This document shows, piece after piece, positions 7,039 to 13,346 of a stretch of DNA of 14,483 nt; the first letter of the stretch is position 1, and each line of letters opens with the position of its first letter. The stretch is from positions 1 through 14,483 of the forward strand of contig CAKUKR010000066.1 in assembly GCA_934663645.1 (NCBI GenBank), in the 5' to 3' direction. The notes below the pieces were generated by a model that was not told the origin of the DNA, did no database searches, and was given only the letters and a program-made list of their open reading frames with translations. The stretch is from an uncultured Muribaculaceae bacterium. GTDB taxonomy: Bacteria; Bacteroidota; Bacteroidia; Bacteroidales; Muribaculaceae. The position numbers and the translations under genes were made by a program.

Positions 7039-7884
7039 TCAGCTGTTTTGAGAGGGTATAACTGATGGGTCAGGTGTGCCGTGTGCTGTGATGCACTTGC
7101 GCGGGCATGCCTCGATGCACAGCCCGCAGCCGATGCACCGTGAAGCGTCGATGTGCGACAGGAAGCTGTCTATGGTCACTGCGCCGGAGGGGCATACCCT
7201 CTTGCACTTGGTGCAGCCGATGCATGAGCTGTCGCACTCCTTCATAGCCACCGGGCCTTTGTCGCGGTTGACGCACGTCACCCATACCAGCGCCTTGCCG
7301 GGCGTGTGCTGCTGCAGCTCGATGATGCCACGCGGGCAGCCCTTGGCGCACAGCCCGCAGCCTACGCAGCGGTCGAAGTCTACCACAGGCATGCTTGTAG
7401 CCGCGTCCATTGTGATTACGCCGTAGGGGCATGCACGGGCGCAGTCGCCGCAGCCGAGGCAGCCGTGGGGGCAGTCGCGCTCGCCGCTGCACGTGGCGGC
7501 CTCTATGGCGCATGAGCGCACGCCGTCGTATGTGACGCGCTTGTCACGCTGCGAGCATCCGGCGCTGCAGCGCACCACTGCCACTCGGCGTATGGTCTCT
7601 CCGGCCTTCAGCCCGAGCAGCGAGGCTATCCCTTGCATGGTCTTGTCGCCGCCGACCGGGCAGCTGAGTGAGTCCAGCGAACTTGCGCTGACGCACGCCG
7701 CCGCAAAGGCGTGGCATCCGCTATGTCCGCAGCTGCCGCAGTTTGCCCCGGGCAGCAGTGCCTCGACCTCGCCGATGCGAGGGTCCTCATAGACGTGAAA
7801 CCGCCTGGCGACGAACCACAGCACCACCGCTGCGATGATGCCGGTGACGCCCAGCACCGCTACTGTTATCCAAATGGTGTCCAT
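7039..7884 (-). CDS. rnfB: Rnf complex ferredoxin-type subunit RnfB
   Basis: This 281-residue electron-entry subunit takes electrons from reduced ferredoxin. A single membrane helix (about 4-26) anchors it. A [4Fe-4S] domain follows, with C49, C52, C57 and C75 (CGSCGHSGCHAFA). Four ferredoxin-like [4Fe-4S] motifs come next: C142/C145/C148/C152, C173/C176/C179/C183, C221/C224/C227/C231 and C250/C253/C256/C260. Further cysteines (C106, C110, C125, C132, C138, C204, C217) lie between them. This multi-cluster form is typical of anaerobes. It is 14 nt after the RseC-like gene and 2 nt before rnfC. Confidence 0.96.
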   Translation of the reverse strand: MDTIWITVAVLGVTGIIAAVVLWFVARRFHVYEDPRIGEVEALLPGANCGSCGHSGCHAFAAACVSASSLDSLSCPVGGDKTMQGIASLLGLKAGETIRRVAVVRCSAGCSQRDKRVTYDGVRSCAIEAATCSGERDCPHGCLGCGDCARACPYGVITMDAATSMPVVDFDRCVGCGLCAKGCPRGIIELQQHTPGKALVWVTCVNRDKGPVAMKECDSSCIGCTKCKRVCPSGAVTIDSFLSHIDASRCIGCGLCIEACPRKCITAHGTPDPSVIPSQNS

Positions 7885-7898
7885 ATCAAGAAGTGTGT

Positions 7899-8345
7899 TC
7901 AGGTGTTTTTGTCGGCTGGCAAGACTTCAAAGTCGAACTGGTGGGCTATCCGATTTCTCATCAGGTATAGCAGGGCGAAGAACGCCGCTGTCATGCAGAT
8001 GCCGTATGTCGCCGCCCGCGCCTCGCTGCCTGTGAGCAGGTAGGTCAGCACCATGGTGGCGATGAGGGCGATGCAGGGGAACACTGTCGCGAACATTATC
8101 GCCTTGCGGTGCATGCGCTCTGTGCCTCGCAGCACCACGCGCTGTCCCCGGACGTAGCGTGACGTGTCCTTGACGCGCACTGTGGCGGTGCGGTCGCCCT
8201 TGCCGGCGGCGCGGCACAGCCGTGAGGCTGGGCATGAGCCGCACTCGTCCTCGCCGGTGATGCGCACTGTGAGCGTGCCGGCGCGGCTGTCTACGGACTC
8301 TACCACTCCGTCGTCATCGATGTATTCCACAATGTCTGTTGCCAT
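7899..8345 (-). CDS. RseC/SoxR-reducing-type membrane protein heading the rnf operon
   Basis: This 148-residue protein fits the RseC_MucC (SoxR-reducing system) family. A soluble N-terminal part (1-80) carries a cysteine motif, CGSCPASRLC (C35, C38, C44), then two membrane helices (about 82-105 and 111-129) and a short tail. Members are found next to rnf/rsx genes and are thought to assist the complex, possibly in Fe-S or redox handling; the exact role is uncertain. It is the first gene of the rnf operon, 14 nt before rnfB. This position is common in Bacteroides-type rnf clusters. The N-terminus MATDIVEYIDDDGVVESV is normal for the family. Confidence 0.87.
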   Translation of the reverse strand: MATDIVEYIDDDGVVESVDSRAGTLTVRITGEDECGSCPASRLCRAAGKGDRTATVRVKDTSRYVRGQRVVLRGTERMHRKAIMFATVFPCIALIATMVLTYLLTGSEARAATYGICMTAAFFALLYLMRNRIAHQFDFEVLPADKNT

Positions 8346-8372
8346 GTCGTTGTGTTACAGTTATTTGAGCCA

Positions 8373-8408
8373 GGCGGCGTGTGACCGCCCTTTTGGATTG
8401 CAAATGTA
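8373..8408 (-). promoter_or_regulatory. Possible rnf operon promoter box and leader hairpin
   Basis: On the minus strand, TACATTTG (8408-8401) matches TAnnTTTG and lies 55 nt before the RseC-like ATG. There is no good -33 box 20 bases upstream. The leader then holds a hairpin (GGCGG 8389-8385 with CCGCC 8377-8373). I saw no strong terminator between the beta-barrel gene and this point, so read-through from upstream is also possible. Confidence 0.4.
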
Positions 8409-8453
8409 TGAAATTATTGCGACACTCCAGCTGTTTGGGGCAGGTTATTTTTG

Positions 8454-9062
8454 TCAGATGTCGAAGAGCACAGTCACCGACACCTCCACGCCGTCCCTGC
8501 GCAGCGAGATGTCCTGTCCTGGCGGGGCGGAGCTGACGATGTCCGCCAGCCCGAAGCGGTAGCCGGCGGCGACCTGGATGAAGTTGAGTATGTCGAAGCC
8601 TGCGCCAATGTCCCAGCCGGGCTGCACGCGGCGCGTGGGGCAGGGGATGCCGCCGTCGTCGCTGTCGAGGCGCACCATGAGTGACGGCCCAGTGTAGACG
8701 AAGGGGGCGGCAAGGTCGTATGCCGACCGCAGCCAGTGCTTGTATTTGACGTGCAGGGGGATGTGCAGCATGTCGTTGCCCGCTTTCCAGCAGCCCGAGG
8801 CGTTGCCCACGGTGACAGGGGAATGGGTGTATAGCAGCGAAGCGTCGAGGGCGAAGCCGCTGGCCTCAAACTGGTACTCGCACGCCAGTCCGCCGCTGAA
8901 GCCGCTGCCGCGCTTGATGTCCCACCCTGGAGCGTCTGCCAGCCGCGCCGTGCTTATCTCGCCGCCGAGGCGTATGCCGTAGCGCAGCTGCGCAGCCGCC
9001 TGAGGCGCAGCCGCTGCCGTGACGGCCAGCAGCATGGCCGCTGTGCGTGTGAGGGCGTTCAT
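8454..9062 (-). CDS. Outer-membrane beta-barrel protein (porin-like, OMP_b-brl family)
   Basis: This 202-residue protein has a clear signal peptide (about 1-24: hydrophobic core LLAVTAAAA, cleavage after QAAA) and then alternating polar/hydrophobic strands, ending in VSVTVLFDI, as in small outer-membrane barrels of Bacteroidota. The GxRxGxE-type start of the mature part (RYGIRLGGE) and the GAGFDILNFIQVAAGYRFG run near the end (154-171) are typical of PorT/OMP_b-brl_2-like proteins. Its role and ligand are unknown. The start at 9062 overlaps the HD-gene stop by one base (TGATG); the longer open frame upstream is arginine-rich shadow sequence. It was probably co-transcribed with the HD gene. 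Confidence 0.8.
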   Translation of the reverse strand: MNALTRTAAMLLAVTAAAAPQAAAQLRYGIRLGGEISTARLADAPGWDIKRGSGFSGGLACEYQFEASGFALDASLLYTHSPVTVGNASGCWKAGNDMLHIPLHVKYKHWLRSAYDLAAPFVYTGPSLMVRLDSDDGGIPCPTRRVQPGWDIGAGFDILNFIQVAAGYRFGLADIVSSAPPGQDISLRRDGVEVSVTVLFDI

Positions 9063-9673
9063 CAGCTTCCCAGGTATTTGCGTTCCGTGAACTTGGCGGC
9101 TGCCGTGTCTGCCATTTGTATCAGGGTGACGAGGGGGAACAGCTCCTCGGCCTTGCGGTAGTTGCCGGTCTCCTCGCTGCTGCAGCGGTCTACTGCCCAT
9201 GCGCCCATGTGCCAGCGTATGGCGCACACCTCGCTGTCCTCCAGCCCCAGCCCCATTTGGAAGAGCATGACCACCGACTTCTCGCCGTGGCCTATGGGGA
9301 GGGCGGAATAGTCAGTGCCGAACTCGGCCTTTCCGAAGTCCACCTGCGCCCCGCGCTTGCGGAAATACTGGTTGGCCTTGCACACGTCGTGCAGCAGCGC
9401 GGCTATGGTGATGCTCTCGTCTGAAATCTTCTCGAATATGTCCGGGCGTTCCTTGATGAACGTCTGCTTGAGCATCATCGCCGCCTCGTAGACGTTGAGC
9501 GAGTGAAGCATAAGCCCTCCCTCAAAGCAGAGGTGGTTTTTCATCGAGGCCGGTGCTTCAAAGAAGCCCGACTTCTCGAGCTGCGCTATGAAATAGTCCA
9601 TGTCGTCGATGCCGGTGCCGCGCAGCAGCTCCAGGAACCGCGCCTTGTGTCTCTTGAGTTCTTCCTTGTCCAT
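9062..9673 (-). CDS. HD-domain hydrolase
   Basis: This 203-residue cytoplasmic protein has a metal-binding HD phosphohydrolase fold. The motif residues are H57 (LMLHSLNV), H95-D96 (LLHDVCK), H129 (IGHGEKS) and D189 (QMADT). The family cuts phosphate esters of nucleotides or signalling nucleotides; the substrate here cannot be told. I chose ATG at 9673. A TTG at 9700 would add nine residues, but it falls on the -7 promoter box, so it is unlikely. It is the first gene of a two-gene unit with the beta-barrel protein and has its own promoter at 9698-9729, divergent from the acyltransferase gene. Confidence 0.85.
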   Translation of the reverse strand: MDKEELKRHKARFLELLRGTGIDDMDYFIAQLEKSGFFEAPASMKNHLCFEGGLMLHSLNVYEAAMMLKQTFIKERPDIFEKISDESITIAALLHDVCKANQYFRKRGAQVDFGKAEFGTDYSALPIGHGEKSVVMLFQMGLGLEDSEVCAIRWHMGAWAVDRCSSEETGNYRKAEELFPLVTLIQMADTAAAKFTERKYLGS

Positions 9674-9697
9674 TGTCGCATTTGGAATTACAGGATG

Positions 9698-9729
9698 CAA
9701 AATTAATCAAACCGCGCCGTATATGCAAG
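9698..9729 (-). promoter_or_regulatory. Promoter of the HD-hydrolase / beta-barrel operon
   Basis: On the minus strand CTTG (9729-9726), 20 bases, then TAATTTTG (9705-9698) fits the Bacteroidota pattern. The box ends 24 nt before the ATG at 9673. Confidence 0.72.
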
Positions 9730-9764
9730 AGTTTCAGCCCCTCGCCGCCGAGTGCCGCGCCCGT

Positions 9765-9796
9765 GTTGCGTAATTGGCGGCTGTTTATTACCTTTG
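9765..9796 (+). promoter_or_regulatory. Promoter of the acyltransferase / SGNH operon, with almost no leader
   Basis: GTTG (9765-9768), 20 bases, TACCTTTG (9789-9796). It is identical in boxes and spacing to the toxin-antitoxin promoter. The box ends only 5 nt before the ATG at 9802, so the predicted transcript would start at or very near the start codon. Confidence 0.72.
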
Positions 9797-9801
9797 CACC
9801 C

Positions 9802-10812
9802 ATGGTGAATAATGCAGCAAGTGCAGCCGCCGCGCCCCGAGAGCGGCTGTGGGAGATAGATTTCGCGCGGGCCGTGGCGATAGTTCTTGTCGTCATAGGC
9901 CATTGGGACATCGGCGGCGGCGAGCCGCGCTGGTGGACTGCGGCGGTCGATGCCATTTACACGTTCCACATGCCGCTGTTTCTGGCCATGAGCGGCTACC
10001 TGTACATGTACGGCTACAAGCCGGGGCGCAAGTACCTCCCCTTTCTGAGGGGGAAGGCGATGCGGCTGCTCGTGCCGTATTTCACCGTGTCCGTAATAGT
10101 GGTGACAATCAAATACGTGACGCAGGGAGCAGCGATAGTGCAGCATCCGGTCACGGCGGCGACGTATGTCGAGATACTGTACCGCCCTGCCGCAGGGGCG
10201 TTCCTGTGGTTTGTGTGGGCGTTGTGGTGGATGTTTGTCATCATGCCGGCGTTCCGCAGCCGTGCATCGCGCCTTGTGCTGTTCGTGGCGTGCGCAGTGC
10301 TGGCATACGTGCCGCGCCCTGAACTCGGTTTGTTCTGCATCGACGAGGCGGCGGGCATGGTGGTCTGGTTCGTAGCCGGGACGCTGCTGTACGACTGGCG
10401 CGAGTATCTGCCGATGCGCTCGCGCGGCATGGCCTTCGGGGCGTTTGCGCTGTTTGCGGCGCTGCTGGCGGCGTACTTGTGCGGCTGGCAGCCGGCAGAG
10501 TACGCGATACCGTATGTGGCTGTGTACGCGCTGCCCGCCGTGGCATACCAGTGGTCAGCGCACTGCGGCGGCAGGACGCGCGGCGTGATGCTCTCGCTCT
10601 CGTCAGCCTCGTTCATGGTCTACCTGCTGCACACCACCTTCGAGGGTTTTGTCAAGTCGTTCTACCTGCGCTATGCCCCTGCCGGCGACGAGTGTCTGTT
10701 TGCCCTCGCTGCCCTTGCCGGCGTGGCGGCGGGGACAGCCGTGCCGTGGTGGCTGTATGCCAAGGTCTTCACGCGCAGCCGCGTCACGCGCATATTGTTC
10801 GGACTGAAATGA
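9802..10812 (+). CDS. Acyltransferase-3 family membrane protein (O-acyltransferase)
   Basis: This 336-residue integral membrane protein has about ten hydrophobic segments. It carries the family's R-x10-H motif (R23 in FARAVAIV to H34 in VIGHW), then FHMPLFLAMSGYLY (55-68), a hallmark of acyltransferase-3 proteins. They move acetyl or similar groups from the cytoplasm to sugars, lipids or peptidoglycan in the envelope. No SGNH domain is fused; a separate SGNH lipoprotein gene follows with a 4-bp overlap (ATGA, 10809-10812). The open frame extends back to 9673, but that part overlaps the promoter and the HD gene start. ATG 9802 is the last plausible start before the conserved RERLWEIDFAR. Confidence 0.88.
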   Translation: MVNNAASAAAAPRERLWEIDFARAVAIVLVVIGHWDIGGGEPRWWTAAVDAIYTFHMPLFLAMSGYLYMYGYKPGRKYLPFLRGKAMRLLVPYFTVSVIVVTIKYVTQGAAIVQHPVTAATYVEILYRPAAGAFLWFVWALWWMFVIMPAFRSRASRLVLFVACAVLAYVPRPELGLFCIDEAAGMVVWFVAGTLLYDWREYLPMRSRGMAFGAFALFAALLAAYLCGWQPAEYAIPYVAVYALPAVAYQWSAHCGGRTRGVMLSLSSASFMVYLLHTTFEGFVKSFYLRYAPAGDECLFALAALAGVAAGTAVPWWLYAKVFTRSRVTRILFGLK

Positions 10813-11414
10813 AGGGATTGGCAGTCAAGATGATATTGGCGTTTATGGCATTGGCAGGGCTGTGCGGCTGCGACAGGGAATATGAGGGCGACCTGTGGTT
10901 TGCCGGCGACTCGATATGCCACGGCTGGAACGTCAAGTCGTGTTTCCCCGACTGGCGGACGCACAACTACGGTGTCAACGGAGCGCGGATAGACCGCATC
11001 GAGGAGCTTGCCGGGCGTTTCGCCGGCGAGAGCGTGGTGGTGGTCATCGGCACGAACGACCTGATGTGGATAGAGGACCCCGACAAGTATGCCGACCGCT
11101 ACGCCAAGGCTCTGCAAGGCCTCGCGGCGCGGCGCATATACCTGATATCCATACTCCCTCGCAACCCCAACGACGTGCATACGCAGCCGTATGACGAGGA
11201 CATACGCGACATCAACAGCCGCATACGCTCGCGTGTCGAGGCCATGGAGGAAGTGGTGTATGTCAACGCCTACCCGGCTTTCGAGAAGGAGGGGGGCATC
11301 AACGCCGTCTACACCAAGGACGGCCTGCATCTCAACGCCGCGGGCTACCAGCTGCTGTCGTTCCTGCTCTCGCAGTACCTGCTGCGCGACACGTCCGCCG
11401 AGCCGCAGCAGTGA
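10809..11414 (+). CDS. SGNH/GDSL-type esterase lipoprotein
   Basis: This 201-residue protein starts with a lipoprotein signal: basic N-terminus, hydrophobic MILAFMALAGL, then LCGC with C21 as the likely lipidated residue. The mature part is an SGNH hydrolase: GDS at 33-35 (S35 nucleophile), NYGVNG around 53-58, GTND at 81-84, and D171/H174 in DGLHLNAAGY. Such enzymes remove acyl groups from sugars or peptidoglycan, or act with acyltransferase-3 proteins to place them. The +2 Asp and acidic CDREYEGD start could favour outer-membrane or surface location in Bacteroidota; this is inference. The start overlaps the acyltransferase stop (ATGA). It ends 9 nt before the convergent T9SS gene. Confidence 0.87.
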   Translation: MKGLAVKMILAFMALAGLCGCDREYEGDLWFAGDSICHGWNVKSCFPDWRTHNYGVNGARIDRIEELAGRFAGESVVVVIGTNDLMWIEDPDKYADRYAKALQGLAARRIYLISILPRNPNDVHTQPYDEDIRDINSRIRSRVEAMEEVVYVNAYPAFEKEGGINAVYTKDGLHLNAAGYQLLSFLLSQYLLRDTSAEPQQ

Positions 11415-11423
11415 GCGGCGGTG

Positions 11424-12617
11424 TCAGCGGCAGACGAACTTGGCTGACCCTGCGGCCGTGTGCAGTATGTATGTGCCGTGGGGCAGCGCCGAGATGTCGA
11501 TGTCGTTGTCGCCCGGCTGGAGCTGCTCGAGCGCGGCAGCCGTGCCTGTGGCGGAGTATATGCGTGCCTGTGCGCTGACGGCCGAGCGCACGCGCAATGT
11601 CCCTCCGGCTGCTGACAGGATGACAGGCCGCGCGGTTGTCGCCGCGATGCCGTCCACGCCGCCGGTGGGCGTGTATTCGGCCTCTGGGTGCAAGTCCTCG
11701 CCGCCGCACACCTCTGTCGACGTCTCGCCTATCCAGCCGCAGTCCTGGTTGACCGCCGTGTAGACCTTGATGAAATGCACGCCCCCCAGGCGCACCGGGC
11801 GGCCCTGCGCGTCCACAGCCCATGAGATGTCAAATCCCAGCTCCTCGTCGTTGGAGATGTTGTCGGCATAGCCGTATCCGTAGCTGCGCTGAACGAACAG
11901 GTCGCTCCCGCCGCTGCCGATGTTGACATAGTTGTCGGGCAGGCACGCGCCCTCGTATTCGAGCGTCTCCTCGCCGTCGAGCCATGCCGGCCAGTACGGC
12001 TGCGCGTGAAACGTGTTGCGCCTCACATACCCCTCGGGCTTAGCCGGGTCGTTGGTCGTGTATCGTATGTATGTGCGGTCGGTGATGTATTTCTCGTCCG
12101 GGTCGGGGTCTGCGTCTGCCGGGCGGCCCGTGTCGGGACGGAAGTATGTGATGCGGTACGAGTGCTGCGTCGCCGGGTTGTTGTATTCGCTGCCTGCCAG
12201 CTCGTACCATGGGTCGTCGGGCAGCCCGTTGCCGTTGGTGTCCTCGCTTACCATTATGATGCCTGGCTCGGAGCTGCCGGTACGCGAGCTGCTGTCGCGA
12301 GAGAAGGCGTTGCCGTAGATGACGAAGTCGCGCTGCCCCTCGACGTTTGCCACCGGGTGGTCGAAGCCGACGATGATGTATCCGCCGTATGCCCCCAGCG
12401 TCACTGTGCCGGGGGTCTTGTCGCCGCAGAGCAGCTCCTCGGCCTTGGCGAGCATTTCGGCCTCGGTGTCGCCAGGCTCGTGTTCAGGCAGGTCGTTGAC
12501 AAACTGCCCCGGGGCAGGGCGGTAAGAGTATACGCGGTGCAGCCACGGCGAGGCTGCCGTGGCGGCCGCAGCCGCTGCCAGACAGAGCGGTGCGCAGAGT
12601 ATGTGCCGGTAGTCCAT
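11424..12617 (-). CDS. Secreted protein with type IX sorting domain, under a cobalamin riboswitch
   Basis: This 397-residue protein has a signal peptide (1-23, alanine-rich, cleavage near TAAS) with no lipobox. The middle (about 30-320) has PAPGQFVNDLPEHEPGD (34-50), LGAYGGYIIVGFDHPV (74-89), a calcium-loop-like DTNGNGLPDD (126-135) and WYELAGSEYN (137-146). I recall similar sequences in Bacteroidota annotated only as cell-surface protein. Residues about 331-397 look like a type A C-terminal sorting domain of the type IX system: ARIYSATG, then GDNDIDISALPHGTYILH. The upstream riboswitch suggests a role in vitamin B12 capture at the surface. I saw no beta-propeller repeats, so it is not obviously BtuG; kinship with BtuH is possible but untested. 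Confidence 0.8.
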   Translation of the reverse strand: MDYRHILCAPLCLAAAAAATAASPWLHRVYSYRPAPGQFVNDLPEHEPGDTEAEMLAKAEELLCGDKTPGTVTLGAYGGYIIVGFDHPVANVEGQRDFVIYGNAFSRDSSSRTGSSEPGIIMVSEDTNGNGLPDDPWYELAGSEYNNPATQHSYRITYFRPDTGRPADADPDPDEKYITDRTYIRYTTNDPAKPEGYVRRNTFHAQPYWPAWLDGEETLEYEGACLPDNYVNIGSGGSDLFVQRSYGYGYADNISNDEELGFDISWAVDAQGRPVRLGGVHFIKVYTAVNQDCGWIGETSTEVCGGEDLHPEAEYTPTGGVDGIAATTARPVILSAAGGTLRVRSAVSAQARIYSATGTAAALEQLQPGDNDIDISALPHGTYILHTAAGSAKFVCR

Positions 12618-12658
12618 TGTGTTACAGGTCGTTTTCTTGTTGCAAAAAAAGGACAGGG

Positions 12659-12688
12659 GACGGAGCTGCTGTCATTTTCCGCTCCGTC
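12659..12688 (-). other. Leader hairpin, possible weak terminator
   Basis: GACGGAGC (12688-12681 on the minus strand) pairs with GCTCCGTC (12666-12659) around 14 nt. CCCTGTCC and then seven T follow (12650-12644). The gap before the T tract makes it a poor intrinsic terminator. It lies 42 nt before the start codon. Confidence 0.45.
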
Positions 12689-12707
12689 GCCGCTGTTCCT
12701 CAAAACA

Positions 12708-12715
12708 CAAATCTA
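12708..12715 (-). promoter_or_regulatory. Lone -7-like box inside the leader
   Basis: TAGATTTG on the minus strand matches TAnnTTTG. No -33 box is found 19-21 bases upstream (the place reads GCAA/CAAC). It could be a second promoter that bypasses the riboswitch, or chance. Confidence 0.25.
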
Positions 12716-12757
12716 TTATAGACAAAAACTATTAGTTGCCAGCCGTGTGAGGGCATG

Positions 12758-12803
12758 AAAAAACCGCTCACGGACACCGTTGCTGCGACAGCATTGCGGC
12801 TTT
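12758..12803 (-). terminator. Terminator-like structure in the riboswitch leader
   Basis: On the minus strand AAAGCCGC (12803-12796) pairs with GCGGTTTT (12767-12760, one G-U). The pair encloses two small hairpins (GCTG-TCG-CAGC and ACGG-TGT-CCGT), and the tract goes on to six T in all. It may end transcripts begun at the riboswitch promoter, as an attenuator or leftover leader end. If so, expression of the gene needs read-through or another promoter. Confidence 0.45.
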
Positions 12804-12928
12804 GGCTACGTGGGCGGTGACAGGTTTGTGTTATGAGGAATTTCAGTATGATGCATCCCCCCGGGCAGTGCGCCGAGGGAAGGGCATTTCTCATTTTCTG
12901 CCAAACCACTGCCTAAGTCCACGTAGGC
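12804..12928. ncRNA. Candidate structured RNA: 28-bp imperfect hairpin
   Basis: In plus-strand coordinates four arms pair in order: 12806-12812 with 12920-12926 (CTACGTG/CACGTAG), 12813-12818 with 12908-12913, 12823-12828 with 12902-12907 (GGTTTG/CAAACC), and 12833-12841 with 12886-12894 (ATGAGGAAT/ATTTCTCAT). The mismatches at 12816/12910 and 12838/12889 are G-U if the RNA is read from the plus strand, but A-C if read from the minus strand. That leans to a plus-strand RNA, though no plus-strand promoter is seen. As part of the minus-strand leader it would be directly followed by the terminator-like structure. I do not recognise it as a known RNA family. Confidence 0.45.
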
Positions 12929-12971
12929 GGCTGGGCGGCATGGCGTGCCGCTGCAGCATCTCGGTTTGTCC

Positions 12972-13142
12972 TTGCCGGTCCGGTCTTCTGACTCGTCCCC
13001 CCGGTCATGCACGCCTTCCCGGCATCGGCTGCCAGTGGCGTTATGTGCATCAGGTGTAAGGGACATCACAGCAGCGGGTCTGTCGGGGATTCTCACCCCT
13101 GTTCCCGGATGAGGGGGTCGCTGATACGCAATGTGTCGGCAA
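12972..13142 (-). ncRNA. Cobalamin (vitamin B12) riboswitch
   Basis: Read on the minus strand, the aptamer has P1 TTGCCG (13142-13137) pairing with CGGCAA (12977-12972). Next comes the core GGGAACAGGGGTGAGAATCC (13106-13087), then CCCGCTGCTGTGA (13079-13067), GCCACTGGC (13039-13031), CCGGGAAGGC (13022-13013), and the B12 box AGTCAGAAGACC (12993-12982). These are the family's conserved elements in the normal order and distance. Binding of adenosyl- or other cobalamin normally turns expression off. The gene it precedes on the strand is the T9SS-type secreted protein at 12617. The 354 nt to its start is unusually long. Confidence 0.93.
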
Positions 13143-13260
13143 CGCCCTCACCGATGTCAATCCATCGCTTTCGGCATGGTGTGCGGTGTCATCAAGCGTT
13201 TTGGCGGCATCCCTCCTCTGGCGAGGGGGCTTGAGCCGCTGACTCTCTTGTCTCACGCCG

Positions 13261-13292
13261 CAAAATTAGGAAATAAATCCCGTATGGGCAAA
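13261..13292 (-). promoter_or_regulatory. Consensus promoter of the riboswitch transcript
   Basis: On the minus strand TTTG (13292-13289), 20 bases, TAATTTTG (13268-13261). Both boxes match the Bacteroidota consensus perfectly. The transcript should begin near 13254, about 110 nt before the aptamer. That upstream stretch holds a small GC hairpin (13227-13211) and no gene. The promoter is divergent from the small gene at 13347. Confidence 0.85.
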
Positions 13293-13346
13293 AAGATTTG
13301 CGGATTTTTCGTAAATTCGCGTGCAGAACCGATTTACATACGCGAT

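Larger units (their letters stand above)
12618..12971 (-). other. Long leader between the riboswitch and its gene
   Basis: This 354-base stretch has no convincing gene. It holds, in minus-strand order, a long imperfect hairpin (12928-12804), a terminator-like structure (12803-12758), a lone TAGATTTG box (12715-12708) and a hairpin (12688-12659). The last has 8-bp arms GACGGAGC/GCTCCGTC and a T7 tract 8 nt beyond it. Confidence 0.7.

Noticed and set aside
9063..9227. N-terminal extension of the beta-barrel protein to 9227
   Set aside because: It lies in the HD gene, is arginine-rich, and would bury the signal peptide.
9673..9801. N-terminal extension of the acyltransferase to 9673
   Set aside because: It would cover its own promoter and the divergent HD promoter, and its sequence is unlike the family.
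10479..10808. N-terminal extension of the SGNH protein to 10479
   Set aside because: It lies inside the acyltransferase gene and would bury the lipoprotein signal.
12700..12909. Small minus-strand frame (69 codons) in the riboswitch leader
   Set aside because: It runs through the terminator-like structure and half of the hairpin and has unprotein-like composition.
12720..13260. RNase P RNA, tmRNA or SRP RNA
   Set aside because: Their conserved cores (for example GAAAGUCCGGGC, the SRP GGAA/GCAGC loop, the tmRNA TΨC end) are absent; the right half is a cobalamin riboswitch.
13131..13346. N-terminal extension of the coiled-coil protein to 13131
   Set aside because: It is antisense to the riboswitch leader and its promoter; the ATG at 13347 gives a normal start.
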